Positions 1 through 5,793 of a stretch of DNA of 16,082 nt are shown here, piece by piece. A program made the translations under genes and the position numbers. The notes below the pieces were generated by a model, which worked only from the letters and a program-made list of their open reading frames with translations, was not told the DNA's origin and did not search any database. The stretch is from positions 1 through 16,082 of the forward strand of contig JALOBN010000051.1 in assembly GCA_023228245.1 (NCBI GenBank), in the 5' to 3' direction. Each line of letters opens with the position of its first letter. Within the stretch, counting starts at the first letter, position 1. This DNA is from Candidatus Pacearchaeota archaeon. GTDB lineage: Archaea > Nanoarchaeota > Nanoarchaeia > Pacearchaeales > GW2011-AR1.

Positions 1-58
1 CGATTGAGAGATTGATGCGCCAATGGTCTAGCCGATGACCTTTGTACTTTTGCGTCAT
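1..58 (-). CDS. Possible partial small ORF running off the left edge
   Basis: An ATG at 58 opens a frame (MTQKYKGHRLDHWRINLSI) that stays open to the window edge. No Shine-Dalgarno precedes it and only 19 codons are visible, so it may be chance. A hairpin lies between it and the operon ending at 287, so it would need its own promoter. An AT-rich TATATT (about 118-124, minus sense) is a weak candidate. Confidence 0.2.
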   Translation of the reverse strand, partial: MTQKYKGHRLDHWRINLSI

Positions 59-69
59 GTAATCTTAAT

Positions 70-91
70 GGGCAGGCGTCCCGGCCTGCCC
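70..91 (-). terminator. GC-rich hairpin, possible terminator
   Basis: A perfect 7-bp inverted repeat, GGGCAGG / CCTGCCC, encloses an 8-nt loop. It lies downstream of the leftward operon that ends at 287. There is no clean U-tract after it in the leftward sense (ATTAAGATT follows), so a terminator or attenuator role is only a suggestion. A second, weaker hairpin (GGAGG / CCTCC followed by T5 on the plus strand) lies at 141-162. Confidence 0.3.
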
Positions 92-167
92 TGATGGAGG
101 TTCGTCCCTTGGTTGGGCAATATATCGAATACGGTTCTGTGGAGGCTCTTTCACCTCCTTTTTGAGT

Positions 168-251
168 TCATCCTAAGATGACTGTGAGCATGAAGCTGCC
201 GCGCTTCTTTGGCAGCGTCATGAAGTTGATGCCGGATTGTACCTCCGACAT
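168..251 (-). CDS. Possible 27-aa ORF after the left operon
   Basis: The reading frame starts MSEVQSGINF and ends in TGA. That stop overlaps by ATGA a six-codon frame (MNSKRR), which in turn overlaps a GTG-started 29-codon frame. This resembles the stop/start coupling seen throughout the adjoining operon. However, the ribosome site is weak, composition is uninformative and the product is unrecognised. Apart from this and the hairpins, 59-286 shows nothing I can call. Confidence 0.2.
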   Translation of the reverse strand: MSEVQSGINFMTLPKKRGSFMLTVILG

Positions 252-286
252 TCACAACTCAGCCGTAGCGTCATAGCTTGTGACTA

Positions 287-739
287 TTATTCGTAGATTC
301 GAAAACATTTTAGGCAATACAAATTATAATTGTGGTCCATCTCCAGCTCGCCGCCACATGGGCAGGCATCGAGCCGCAAGAGCTTGCCGCCTTCTGTGTA
401 GATGCTGATTTCAGGATGATTGTTTCTGGGATCAGAATATTCTTTCGCGAGCCTTCCCTGGCCGCGAATTATCTGAGGAGGTCTCCAGTCCCAGGAAGAG
501 CGAGTGAATTTGCGGCCATTCAGAACGACGCGATCATTTTCCTCTGTGACCATGCTTCTAATATCTATTTCCTGGCCGACCATGACGCCGCCGTCCCAGA
601 TTCGCATGAATGCCTTGTCTTTCTGCAGGGCTTTCATTTCGGCGTCGCTGTAGTTTTCCATCTCCTCAATATAGTGTATCCTGGAAAAAATAATATTATG
701 AGATTTTAGACTGTTCACTTGCACCGCACCAGCACACAT
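287..739 (-). CDS. Unknown protein with C-terminal zinc ribbon
   Basis: A 150-residue protein I do not recognise. The C-terminus has a CxC-x13-CxxC set (C126, C128, C142, C145) typical of a zinc ribbon. The preceding 125 residues are mixed alpha/beta with a charged helix near residues 25-45. The start at 739 is chosen because GGAGGT sits 5 nt upstream inside the end of the preceding gene, giving a 25-nt overlap. An internal ATG at 661 has GAGGAG directly abutting it and is the alternative. It is the last clear gene of the leftward operon that begins at 3365. Being co-transcribed with DNA-binding-type proteins suggests nucleic-acid binding, but that is inference. Confidence 0.7.
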   Translation of the reverse strand: MCAGAVQVNSLKSHNIIFSRIHYIEEMENYSDAEMKALQKDKAFMRIWDGGVMVGQEIDIRSMVTEENDRVVLNGRKFTRSSWDWRPPQIIRGQGRLAKEYSDPRNNHPEISIYTEGGKLLRLDACPCGGELEMDHNYNLYCLKCFRIYE

Positions 740-933
740 GCCCTACCTCCTTGGATGACCGATTCTGTTTCAATCCTTTTCGCTTCTTCCAGCCTCTTCA
801 CCGCTGCCTGGACCTTTCCGATGGTCCAGGGCCACCGGCTCATCTCTTCCGCGGCCTTCTGACGGAGCTGATAGAGATTGAGTCCAGGATTGGCCCGGAC
901 CAGGGTGAGGACCTGCGTGTCGGTGAAGTTCAT
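715..933 (-). CDS. Small winged-helix DNA-binding protein
   Basis: 72 residues starting MNFTDTQVLTLVRANPG. Helix-loop-helix spacing (VLTLVRANPGLNLYQLRQKA, then WTIGKVQAAVKRLEEAKRI) followed by a short beta-hairpin (ETESVIQGGRACVLVRC) is the layout of a winged helix, with the recognition helix around residues 36-50. The ATG at 933 overlaps the stop of the upstream 24-codon ORF by ATGA, with GAGG about 10 nt before it. A longer frame opens from a TTG at 1026, but that region is better explained by the two small ORFs in other frames. Likely a transcription regulator or DNA-end/operator binder; the exact family is unknown. Confidence 0.65.
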   Translation of the reverse strand: MNFTDTQVLTLVRANPGLNLYQLRQKAAEEMSRWPWTIGKVQAAVKRLEEAKRIETESVIQGGRACVLVRCK

Positions 934-1004
934 GGTGCGCCTCGCCATTCGAGCCCCGACTCTGGATTTGCGGCCAGCGAGTCGCACACATCTTTTTGGC
1001 TCAT
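930..1004 (-). CDS. Tiny 24-aa ORF in overlap chain
   Basis: MSQKDVCDSLAANPESGLEW then a short tail. The ATG overlaps the stop of the 58-aa ORF by ATGA, and its own stop overlaps the ATG of the winged-helix gene by ATGA. AGAGGAAGG lies just upstream. Its size fits either a real microprotein or a translational relay that carries ribosomes to the next start. Function unknown. Confidence 0.4.
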   Translation of the reverse strand: MSQKDVCDSLAANPESGLEWRGAP

Positions 1005-1177
1005 GCCTTCCTCTCCATTGTGGCAATCCTGCCTTCCCAGCGTTTCTGCTCCTTTTGGGCCAGGATAATCTCGCCCTTTGCCCGGCTGATCATGACTCCC
1101 AGGGATTGCTCCAGCCGCTGCCAGTAGAGGAGATGGCCGTTGGCTTCGGCGAGTTCCTTCTCCTGCTTGGCGTTCAT
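1001..1177 (-). CDS. Small coiled-coil protein
   Basis: 58 residues, MNAKQEKELAEANGHLLYWQ onward, almost entirely helical and highly charged (K/E/R/Q) with leucines and isoleucines at heptad-like spacing. It reads as a short coiled coil. The ATG overlaps the stop of the three-module protein (ATGA), and its own stop overlaps the next ORF the same way. A weak GGGGG site precedes it. No family recognised. Its length and coupling suggest a small partner of the upstream protein (inference). Confidence 0.6.
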   Translation of the reverse strand: MNAKQEKELAEANGHLLYWQRLEQSLGVMISRAKGEIILAQKEQKRWEGRIATMERKA

Positions 1178-2424
1178 ATATCTGCCCCCTGCTGAATTAG
1201 CATTCTACGTACTCGATCTACTCCGTAGTAGTATCCTTCCTGGCATAGCTCATCTGAGATCTGGCCAGGAGTCTTTCCCTGCTTGTGGAGATTCCATACT
1301 TTTTCGTTGAGCGCATATCTGCTGATGAACTTCGGTTCCGGGTTCTCTTCCGGTGTTCCGCGCGGATTTGCGCGCGCTGCGTCCTGGGCTCCCTCAGCGC
1401 CGGGAAGGCTCTGTGGCTTGGCCGCATCCGGTTGGGCGGGAGATACGTTTTGCGGTGCGGATGTACGTTTTTCTACGTTCTGCGCCTTTTCTCGCTTCCT
1501 TTTCTCGCTCGTATGGCGAGCTGTGACATCATCCAGCGTACAGGTGATGCCCTTTGCTAGTAGAGCCTCATGGATCTCTCTGTAGATCTTGCCCTCTGCC
1601 CTGAGCCGCAGGATGAATTCATCCTCGCTGTGGGGGATCTTCGGGCCGTTGATGTGGCCCAATTGCTTCGTCGTGAGGTCTCGCTTATCTTCCTGAATTT
1701 CTTGAACCATTCGGGAATTCCGAGTAGTTGCCTCTTCGCAATTGGCGGGCAATCCGTCCGGGGCCGGCGCCGGAGCGGTAGGCAAAATATCTGTCTCATT
1801 TTCCTTGCTTTTGCCGTCCTCTGCCGTGGCGGCAACCATTTCGTTGGGGTCAGCGATATGGTCACTGCTATTGATTGTTTCGTCTCGGTGCATCTTACCC
1901 AGATGCCGTAAGACTCGACACCCTTCTCTCACCGTGCCGAGAATTATGGGCTCTTGCGGTTTCGGCGAGACGGTTTCTTCGCGCTGGACATTTCTCGCTA
2001 GGTTGATTTTCTCTTGTACCTCGGGAGGCGTCTTGTAGGTCCCGGCCTGGATCGCCTCACCTGATAGAGCTGCGTAGCCTTCCCGCTGCATCTCAGCGTC
2101 CTTGGCGGCCCTCTTCACGTCGTCATAGCGATTCCTGGCAGCGTCCGGTGAGATGACATTTCCCAGCCGGCGCATGATCTCTCGGTAGCTCATGGGCGGC
2201 TCGCATGAGTCCCGGAGCTGGACGATCTGCTCTGTGAGGGCCTGTGAGTCTGCCTTTCCGAGACGACGATTCATGCCCTCTATGGTTTTGCCCTCGGCTA
2301 GCTCTGCGATCTCCTTGATCCTGGCATCGATGGCCGGGATGAGGTCCTTGCATCGCAGTGGGATCATGCCGCCAGGGAAGATCGCCCCATAGACGGCATC
2401 CTGGAGGGATTTGGCTGATATCAT
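1174..2424 (-). CDS. Three-module HTH-like (SANT/Myb-like) protein
   Basis: 416 residues from the ATG at 2424, which has GGAG 9 nt upstream and overlaps the preceding stop as TAATG. Three segments look like copies of one helical module. They are residues 62-105 (QIVQLRD...YREIMRRLGN...AARNRYDDV), 266-312 (FILRLRAEGKIYREIHEALL...LDDVTARH) and 371-412 (KVWNLHKQGKTPGQISDELC...VDRVRRML). Each has a helix, a short turn, an 'xxEI/QI' helix and a third helix ending in basic residues, as in helix-turn-helix or SANT folds. The linkers (about 150-260 and 313-365) are Pro/Ala/Glu-rich and probably disordered. This suggests a multivalent DNA-binding or bridging protein. No exact family recognised. Confidence 0.7.
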   Translation of the reverse strand: MISAKSLQDAVYGAIFPGGMIPLRCKDLIPAIDARIKEIAELAEGKTIEGMNRRLGKADSQALTEQIVQLRDSCEPPMSYREIMRRLGNVISPDAARNRYDDVKRAAKDAEMQREGYAALSGEAIQAGTYKTPPEVQEKINLARNVQREETVSPKPQEPIILGTVREGCRVLRHLGKMHRDETINSSDHIADPNEMVAATAEDGKSKENETDILPTAPAPAPDGLPANCEEATTRNSRMVQEIQEDKRDLTTKQLGHINGPKIPHSEDEFILRLRAEGKIYREIHEALLAKGITCTLDDVTARHTSEKRKREKAQNVEKRTSAPQNVSPAQPDAAKPQSLPGAEGAQDAARANPRGTPEENPEPKFISRYALNEKVWNLHKQGKTPGQISDELCQEGYYYGVDRVRRMLIQQGADI

Positions 2425-2579
2425 TATAGTATCTCCTTTTGGCAGGTGCATTCTCCGGCCTGCCAATTGCATATGCAGAAATCGCTATCTCGTTGTGGAT
2501 CGGTGCAGAGAATTGCCGAGATTGGACTGACTATATTCTCAGTCTCCAGCCGCATGAATCTGCATGATATTGCTGTCAT
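2424..2579 (-). CDS. 51-aa Cys-rich protein (CxC-x6-CxC)
   Basis: Starts MTAISCRFMRLETENI and ends with CICNWQAGECTCQKEIL. The tight CxC-x6-CxC set, with further cysteines at residues 6 and 25, could bind zinc or an iron-sulfur cluster or form disulfides. The ATG overlaps the preceding stop as TGATG, and its TAA overlaps the next ATG as TAATG, so it is embedded in the translational chain. No homologue recognised. Confidence 0.55.
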   Translation of the reverse strand: MTAISCRFMRLETENIVSPISAILCTDPQRDSDFCICNWQAGECTCQKEIL

Positions 2580-2728
2580 CAGCACCCCGCCGCCGCTTCT
2601 ATGCGGTCGTCTTCTCGCTCTTTTTGTGTTACTCGAATGACTTCGATTAGATTAGTGAGCTGCTTGTCAGAGAGCTGCGAAAGGCTCTCTGTGATCTGCT
2701 CGAAAAGAAAATCTTGTGTGGTGCTCAT
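2579..2728 (-). CDS. 49-aa acidic helical protein
   Basis: MSTTQDFLFEQITESLSQLS onward: one long amphipathic helix pattern (leucine/isoleucine every 3-4 residues) followed by a charged tail and a final GC. It shares its first four residues (MSTT) with the upstream 81-aa protein. GGAGGGTGAGGT upstream gives a good ribosome site, and ATGA overlaps the preceding stop. Function unknown. Confidence 0.55.
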   Translation of the reverse strand: MSTTQDFLFEQITESLSQLSDKQLTNLIEVIRVTQKEREDDRIEAAAGC

Positions 2729-2970
2729 ACCTCACCCTCCGGCAGAGCCTCAAAATATCCGTCTGCACCCGAATCCTGGAGTTCCATGATTTCTGGATCG
2801 GCCTCGCTTTTCGGGACCCATTTTGCGGCGACGCATTCGGACATATTCAGCGAGCCGCATGGTGCTATGTCGTCAGTCCCACAACCACACTCCTCGCCAG
2901 GATTTACCAGCCCGTTTGCGCCCAATTCAGCCAGCTTGGCTTTCAGCATGACTTCGACTGTGGTGCTCAT
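2725..2970 (-). CDS. 81-aa Cys-rich acidic protein
   Basis: MSTTVEVMLKAKLAELGANG, then GEECGCGTDDIAPCGSLNMS and an acidic tail. The CxC-x7-C-x6-C arrangement is consistent with a small metal-binding knuckle. The N-terminus is a short helix. It overlaps the preceding gene by ATGA and the next by ATGA. Not recognised. The acidic tail and metal knuckle would fit a protein-protein or DNA-mimic role, but nothing proves this. Confidence 0.6.
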   Translation of the reverse strand: MSTTVEVMLKAKLAELGANGLVNPGEECGCGTDDIAPCGSLNMSECVAAKWVPKSEADPEIMELQDSGADGYFEALPEGEV

Positions 2971-3365
2971 GCCGTTGCCTCCGCTTTCGCTTTCGTGCTC
3001 GCTCTTGGCGTGGCTTTGTTGAGCCTAGCCAGCCTCAGAAGTGCATCTTTCTCGTTGAGAGCCCAGACAAAATAGTTCGTCTCCTCTGAAGAGCTGTCCT
3101 GGATACCTTCTGCGTCAGCCGGCGGCCAGGTCAGCCGGACCTCGGCGGGCAGTTGCGGCTCGCCTCCGATGACGGAGACGTGGATGTGATAGGGTTGTAG
3201 GCCCGCATTGATTTGCTCGGCGTAGGGATTCGCATCCTTGCTGATGATCTCGGCCTCTGGATCGAGCTGCCGGACGATGGCCAGGATCTTGTTTGCCAGA
3301 GCGATGTCCGTGTACGGTCCGGACCAGTCCGGTCCCAGCTCTGTGGCGATTACGTGCATTTGCAT
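2967..3365 (-). CDS. Unknown 132-aa protein, first gene of left operon
   Basis: MQMHVIATELGPDWSGPYTD onward. GGAGGT lies 6 nt before the ATG, a strong start. The first 85 residues alternate beta strands and helices (IALANKILAIVRQLDPEAEI; YHIHVSVIGGEPQLPAEVRL). The last 30 are rich in K, A, T and R (RASTKAKAEATA) and look disordered and basic. It is preceded by a TATA box at 3448-3455 and two palindromic elements lying over the predicted transcription start and leader, so this operon is probably tightly controlled. Family unknown. Confidence 0.65.
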   Translation of the reverse strand: MQMHVIATELGPDWSGPYTDIALANKILAIVRQLDPEAEIISKDANPYAEQINAGLQPYHIHVSVIGGEPQLPAEVRLTWPPADAEGIQDSSSEETNYFVWALNEKDALLRLARLNKATPRASTKAKAEATA

Positions 3366-3385
3366 CTTTGAACCTCCATTTTCTC

Positions 3386-3408
3386 AAGTTGCATTGCCAC
3401 CGCAACTT
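3386..3408 (-). repeat. Palindromic operator-like element, copy 1
   Basis: AAGTTGC, a 9-nt spacer, then GCAACTT: a perfect 7-bp inverted repeat. It lies in the 5' leader of the operon starting at 3365, downstream of the predicted transcription start. The minus-strand spacer (ggtggcaat) matches that of copy 3 at 7 of 9 bases, so whole elements, not just half-sites, are conserved. Confidence 0.6.
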
Positions 3409-3417
3409 AACGCTCTG

Positions 3418-3439
3418 AAATTGCGGCCCGTTGCAACTT
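3418..3439 (-). repeat. Palindromic operator-like element, copy 2 (degenerate)
   Basis: AAATTGC, an 8-nt spacer, then GCAACTT. One arm has a mismatch relative to copy 1. It lies about 10 bp downstream of the TATA box, covering the predicted transcription start, the usual site for an archaeal repressor. Confidence 0.5.
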
Positions 3440-3447
3440 GTCTGTTG

Positions 3448-3455
3448 TTTATATA
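3448..3455 (-). promoter_or_regulatory. TATA box of the left operon
   Basis: TATATAAA on the minus strand inside an AT-rich stretch. Initiation about 23-26 nt downstream would fall near 3424, leaving a leader of roughly 55-60 nt that carries the palindromes and GGAGGT. Of 3366-3600, only the TATA box and palindromes can be interpreted. A plus-strand frame over 3438-3635 has no support. Confidence 0.55.
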
Positions 3456-3547
3456 CTATTCATTATATTCTTACTCTTACTCAAATTAAGACGATACAAT
3501 TTTAGGCAGTATTTGGGACAGATTTTAGCCCGCCATGCCTTTGTGAA

Positions 3548-3559
3548 CGTTCATGAACG
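3548..3559. promoter_or_regulatory. 12-bp perfect palindrome
   Basis: CGTTCATGAACG, preceded by an overlapping 8-bp palindrome GAACGTTC (3545-3552). It lies about 90 bp upstream of the left-operon TATA box and about 40 bp downstream of the stop at 3601. A regulator-binding site is plausible. Its symmetry is complete but it occurs once. Confidence 0.4.
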
Positions 3560-3586
3560 CCCGCGCTGCCTATGGCCCTTGGTCTT

Positions 3587-3609
3587 TAGTTGCGGTAGCA
3601 TTACAACTT
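3587..3609 (+). repeat. Palindromic operator-like element, copy 3 (inverted)
   Basis: TAGTTGC, a 9-nt spacer (ggtagcatt), then ACAACTT. It matches the reverse complement of copy 1, spacer included, and overlaps the stop codon of the gene ending at 3601. With copies 1 and 2 it brackets the left-operon promoter. Confidence 0.5.
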
Positions 3610-4260
3610 GGGACGCTCAACCAAAAGCCATGTAGTCTTATTTAATTTCTTTTTACAATATTCTCCTGGATACATTTTTATTAGGGTGCGCAACGCTCGA
3701 TTGAGTTGCCACTTGTCGATTACAAGATATGATCGTAAAAGCTCAAAGCGGACTGCCCGGCCCTCGATCAGTTTCATTGTTCTTTTGTCGAGGAACTTGC
3801 CAGGCGTGCCGTTTTCGGCTAGGTACTCTTTGATTTTCTTGGCCCGTGTCTGGTTCGTCTCTGAATTTTCCGGCTTGTCTTTCTCCTCGATGGCTGTGAT
3901 CCGCCTGCAGGCATCCTGGATAATGGTCCTCGACATTTCTCGGACATCATAGATCTCGATGCCGAGCCCCTCGTTCTTCTTTCGCAGGTCCTCAATTGCC
4001 TTGGCCTGCTTGGCTGTGAGTCGTTCCAGGTCCTCGACTCGCTTGCCCAGAGCGCCCAGAATCTTGGTGTAGGCCTCAACTTCCTCTGGCCTGATGATAG
4101 CGCCGTGCGGTTGGCTCGCTGCTGGATGTGGCTCTGTGGCGAGGTCCTGTAGCCGCTCGATCTGCTCGGCCTGGCGGCTGCATAGATCCTCCAGCTCGGC
4201 TTCCCTCGAGGGAGACGGGCCGAGTTCTGAGGCAGGCACGAAGCCAGAGGCAGCGGCCAT
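3601..4260 (-). CDS. Coiled-coil protein with C-terminal DNA-binding-like domain
   Basis: 219 residues from the ATG at 4260 (TGATG overlap with the preceding stop; GGACGGG upstream). Residues 18-42 and 60-100 are coiled coil (EAELEDLCSRQAEQIERLQD; KRVEDLERLTAKQAKAIEDL). After a hydrophilic linker (about 122-140), residues 141-219 form a compact basic domain (KKIKEYLAENGTPGKFLDKR ... IDKWQLNRALRTLIKMYPGE ... KTTWLLVERP) with helix-helix-hairpin character like a winged helix. Likely a dimeric DNA-binding protein. It is the last gene of the 14-gene leftward operon. A replication-initiation or regulatory role is possible, but no family is recognised. Confidence 0.7.
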   Translation of the reverse strand: MAAASGFVPASELGPSPSREAELEDLCSRQAEQIERLQDLATEPHPAASQPHGAIIRPEEVEAYTKILGALGKRVEDLERLTAKQAKAIEDLRKKNEGLGIEIYDVREMSRTIIQDACRRITAIEEKDKPENSETNQTRAKKIKEYLAENGTPGKFLDKRTMKLIEGRAVRFELLRSYLVIDKWQLNRALRTLIKMYPGEYCKKKLNKTTWLLVERPKL

Positions 4261-4424
4261 CAATCCCGTCCTTGGAAGCCGAATCTCGGCTGCTCTGCAA
4301 GCTTCCGGCTGAAGACATGATTGGGCATGCAGATCCGGCAGGCGTACCAGGACTTGCCGGTGCCGGATTCATTGCCCAAAAACTCGCATGGAGAGCCGCA
4401 AGCAGGGCAGGTGGGCAGGCTCAT
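4260..4424 (-). CDS. 54-aa zinc-ribbon protein
   Basis: MSLPTCPACGSPCEFLGNES followed by WYACRICMPNHVFSRKL. CPAC-x19-CRIC is a classic zinc-ribbon pair, with a basic C-terminus. It starts by ATGA overlap with the 40-aa ORF and ends by TGATG overlap with the coiled-coil gene. Probably binds nucleic acid or a protein partner; the specific role is unknown. Confidence 0.65.
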   Translation of the reverse strand: MSLPTCPACGSPCEFLGNESGTGKSWYACRICMPNHVFSRKLAEQPRFGFQGRD

Positions 4425-4543
4425 GTCCGGCCCCTGTGCCTATAGTTTCGGTGTACTCGAGGATGCCTGCCCACCAGATCCACATGGAAGGGCGGCCAGG
4501 GTCGGACGACGCGCTCGCGTGGCGGGCGGACGATGCGGATCAT
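4421..4543 (-). CDS. 40-aa arginine-rich microprotein
   Basis: MIRIVRPPRERVVRPWPPFH onward: about one residue in four is arginine, with prolines, histidines and no acidic run. It has one of the best ribosome sites in the operon (GGAGG, 5 nt from ATG) and ATGA overlaps at both ends. The charge suggests RNA or DNA binding, or a role like arginine-rich antitermination peptides; that is speculation. No homologue recognised. Confidence 0.5.
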   Translation of the reverse strand: MIRIVRPPRERVVRPWPPFHVDLVGRHPRVHRNYRHRGRT

Positions 4544-4794
4544 TCGCCCCTCCACTTCTTTGCCTGCCATCCTTCTGGCGGCTTGAACTGCTCCATGGCC
4601 TTCAGCTCTGTGCCATCAGAGAATGACGGGCAGCCTTCCCGGACATCCTTGAGCGCGCAGAAGCAGCGCACCTTCAGCTTGCCACCTATGCTCTGGATGG
4701 GGCCGCACCGGTTGATGCATTCCTGGCAGCGATTCGGACATGGTAGCGCGGTTTGCGGGGCGGAGAAGGTGGTGAGGGTGGTCTGTGCCTTCAT
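4540..4794 (-). CDS. 84-aa Cys-rich protein (C-x3-C-x2-C-x3-C)
   Basis: Starts at MKAQTTLTTFSAPQTALPCP, ATG at 4794, overlapping the DUF5131 stop by ATGA. Cysteines at 19, 23, 26 and 30 (CPNRCQECINRC), then C44, C46 and C55 (RCFCALKDVREGC). The first three reproduce the CX3CX2C spacing of radical-SAM iron-sulfur sites, although the protein is far too short for a radical-SAM barrel. Two small metal sites are the simplest reading. Its place directly after a CX3CX2C protein suggests a possible partner or electron carrier (inference). The frame extends further upstream, but that part is antisense-like overlap and has no ribosome site. Confidence 0.6.
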   Translation of the reverse strand: MKAQTTLTTFSAPQTALPCPNRCQECINRCGPIQSIGGKLKVRCFCALKDVREGCPSFSDGTELKAMEQFKPPEGWQAKKWRGE

Positions 4795-5507
4795 CGCTGC
4801 ATCTCCTCGGGAAACTCTTGCCTGAGTGGTTCGTTTTTTGGCGGGAAATTGAGCGGCCCACCGACTACATGCAGGAGATTGTCTTTCAGGAAAACGGGAA
4901 TGTCTCTCAGGTCGCAGGCTTTGCAGATGTCTGCAACCCACTCGGCGTTCGGTGCCAGCTTTCCCGGCCCGCTCTGCGCCCCGACAATGACCCACTCAAT
5001 CCCGGCTAGATCTAGCTCCACTTGGCCGTGCAGTGGCTCAAACGAGACGAAATTGTGCGGCCAAGAACCAGAGATCAGGGAGCCTATGCGCCACAAATCA
5101 GCCTGACACGTCACAGAGACGCCAAACCAAAGATTCGCGGGCATTGGGCCGATCATCCCGCCCAGGACCACCTGCATCCTGTCTGGCCGCTTTGTCAGCA
5201 CCATGAATGTGTGACTTGGCAGATCCCTCACGGCATCTACTATGGCCCAAACCCATGCCCTATCAACCCCATGGCTGAACCAATCGCCCATTGAGTCCAA
5301 GAATATCCTTTTGCCACGGCCTTTTAGCCCCGTTAGTTTTGCTAGCTTGTCGAAATGGAATGTGGGCCGGAATGGGTCGTCTACAGGATATCCGGCCCGG
5401 CCTTTCAGGCGTTTTGCGAACCTCTCTGCATAGCAGAATTGGCAACCGTTCCGACAGCCTGTGATTGGATTGATGGTGCGGTCGCACCAGCCTATGGGGT
5501 TGCTCAT
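4791..5507 (-). CDS. Phage Gp37/Gp68 family protein (DUF5131), radical-SAM-like
   Basis: 238 residues. The N-terminus MSNPIGWCDRTINPITGCRN followed by GCQFCYAERFAKRL is the hallmark of the Gp37/Gp68 family, with a CX3CX2C triad (C18, C22, C25) like radical-SAM 4Fe-4S sites. Other family landmarks visible are RIFLDSMGDWF, FMVLTKRPDRM, LWFGVSVTCQ, FVSFEPLHG, WVIVGAQSGPG and a C-terminal IPVFLKDNL. The family is common in phages and proviruses. Its reaction is unknown, though a radical-SAM-like chemistry is proposed from the triad. The ATG at 5507 has GGTGG 5 nt upstream and an ATGA overlap with the previous ORF. The usual partner TcmP is not present in this window. Confidence 0.88.
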   Translation of the reverse strand: MSNPIGWCDRTINPITGCRNGCQFCYAERFAKRLKGRAGYPVDDPFRPTFHFDKLAKLTGLKGRGKRIFLDSMGDWFSHGVDRAWVWAIVDAVRDLPSHTFMVLTKRPDRMQVVLGGMIGPMPANLWFGVSVTCQADLWRIGSLISGSWPHNFVSFEPLHGQVELDLAGIEWVIVGAQSGPGKLAPNAEWVADICKACDLRDIPVFLKDNLLHVVGGPLNFPPKNEPLRQEFPEEMQR

Positions 5508-5653
5508 GGCATCCACCGCCCCATGCCGCTATTCATGCAGAGTTCCATGCCTTCTGAGAGATAATGCTCTTCGACACAAAACCAACCCGACTCCGATATC
5601 TCGATCTCGATTCGCCGGACTGGTTTTCCGGTATAATAACAAGCAGGGCGCAT
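5504..5653 (-). CDS. 49-aa unknown protein
   Basis: MRPACYYTGKPVRRIEIEIS, then ESGWFCVEEHYLSEGMELCM and a short tail. It is mostly beta-prone with three cysteines. Its ATG overlaps the preceding stop (TGATG) and its stop overlaps the DUF5131 start (ATGA). Not recognised. Possibly only a coupling ORF, but its composition looks protein-like. Confidence 0.5.
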   Translation of the reverse strand: MRPACYYTGKPVRRIEIEISESGWFCVEEHYLSEGMELCMNSGMGRWMP

Positions 5654-5793
5654 CAGACCGCCTCGCAGACTGCTGTTTTTTCAGCCGCAATCCTGACAAC
5701 CTCAGCGGCAGTCAGCGCATAGTCGCTGCACCGTTCCGGGTCGCATTGTGACTGCGCCAATCGCTCGCAGAAGCGGGAGTTGATGCAGCTCAT
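5653..5793 (-). CDS. 46-aa Cys-containing protein
   Basis: MSCINSRFCERLAQSQCDPE, then RCSDYALTAAEVVRIAAEKT. Four cysteines in the first 22 residues (3, 9, 17, 22) precede a single helix. A GGGAGGG ribosome site lies upstream, with ATGA overlap to the previous gene. A longer frame opens upstream but lacks a site and overlaps the previous gene completely. The Cys set resembles a small zinc knuckle; function unknown. Confidence 0.5.
   Translation of the reverse strand: MSCINSRFCERLAQSQCDPERCSDYALTAAEVVRIAAEKTAVCEAV

Noticed and set aside
3438..3635. Plus-strand frame with a hydrophobic N-terminus (YILFIIFLLLLKL) in the left-operon promoter region
   Set aside because: It runs antisense across the TATA box and palindromes and into the end of the gene at 3601; no ribosome site or promoter. 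The hydrophobic stretch comes from reading AT-rich promoter DNA.
4076..4372. Minus-strand 98-codon frame across the zinc-ribbon gene
   Set aside because: Low-complexity Ser/Pro/Arg/Gly composition, no ribosome site, and it competes with two well-formed overlapping genes in other frames.
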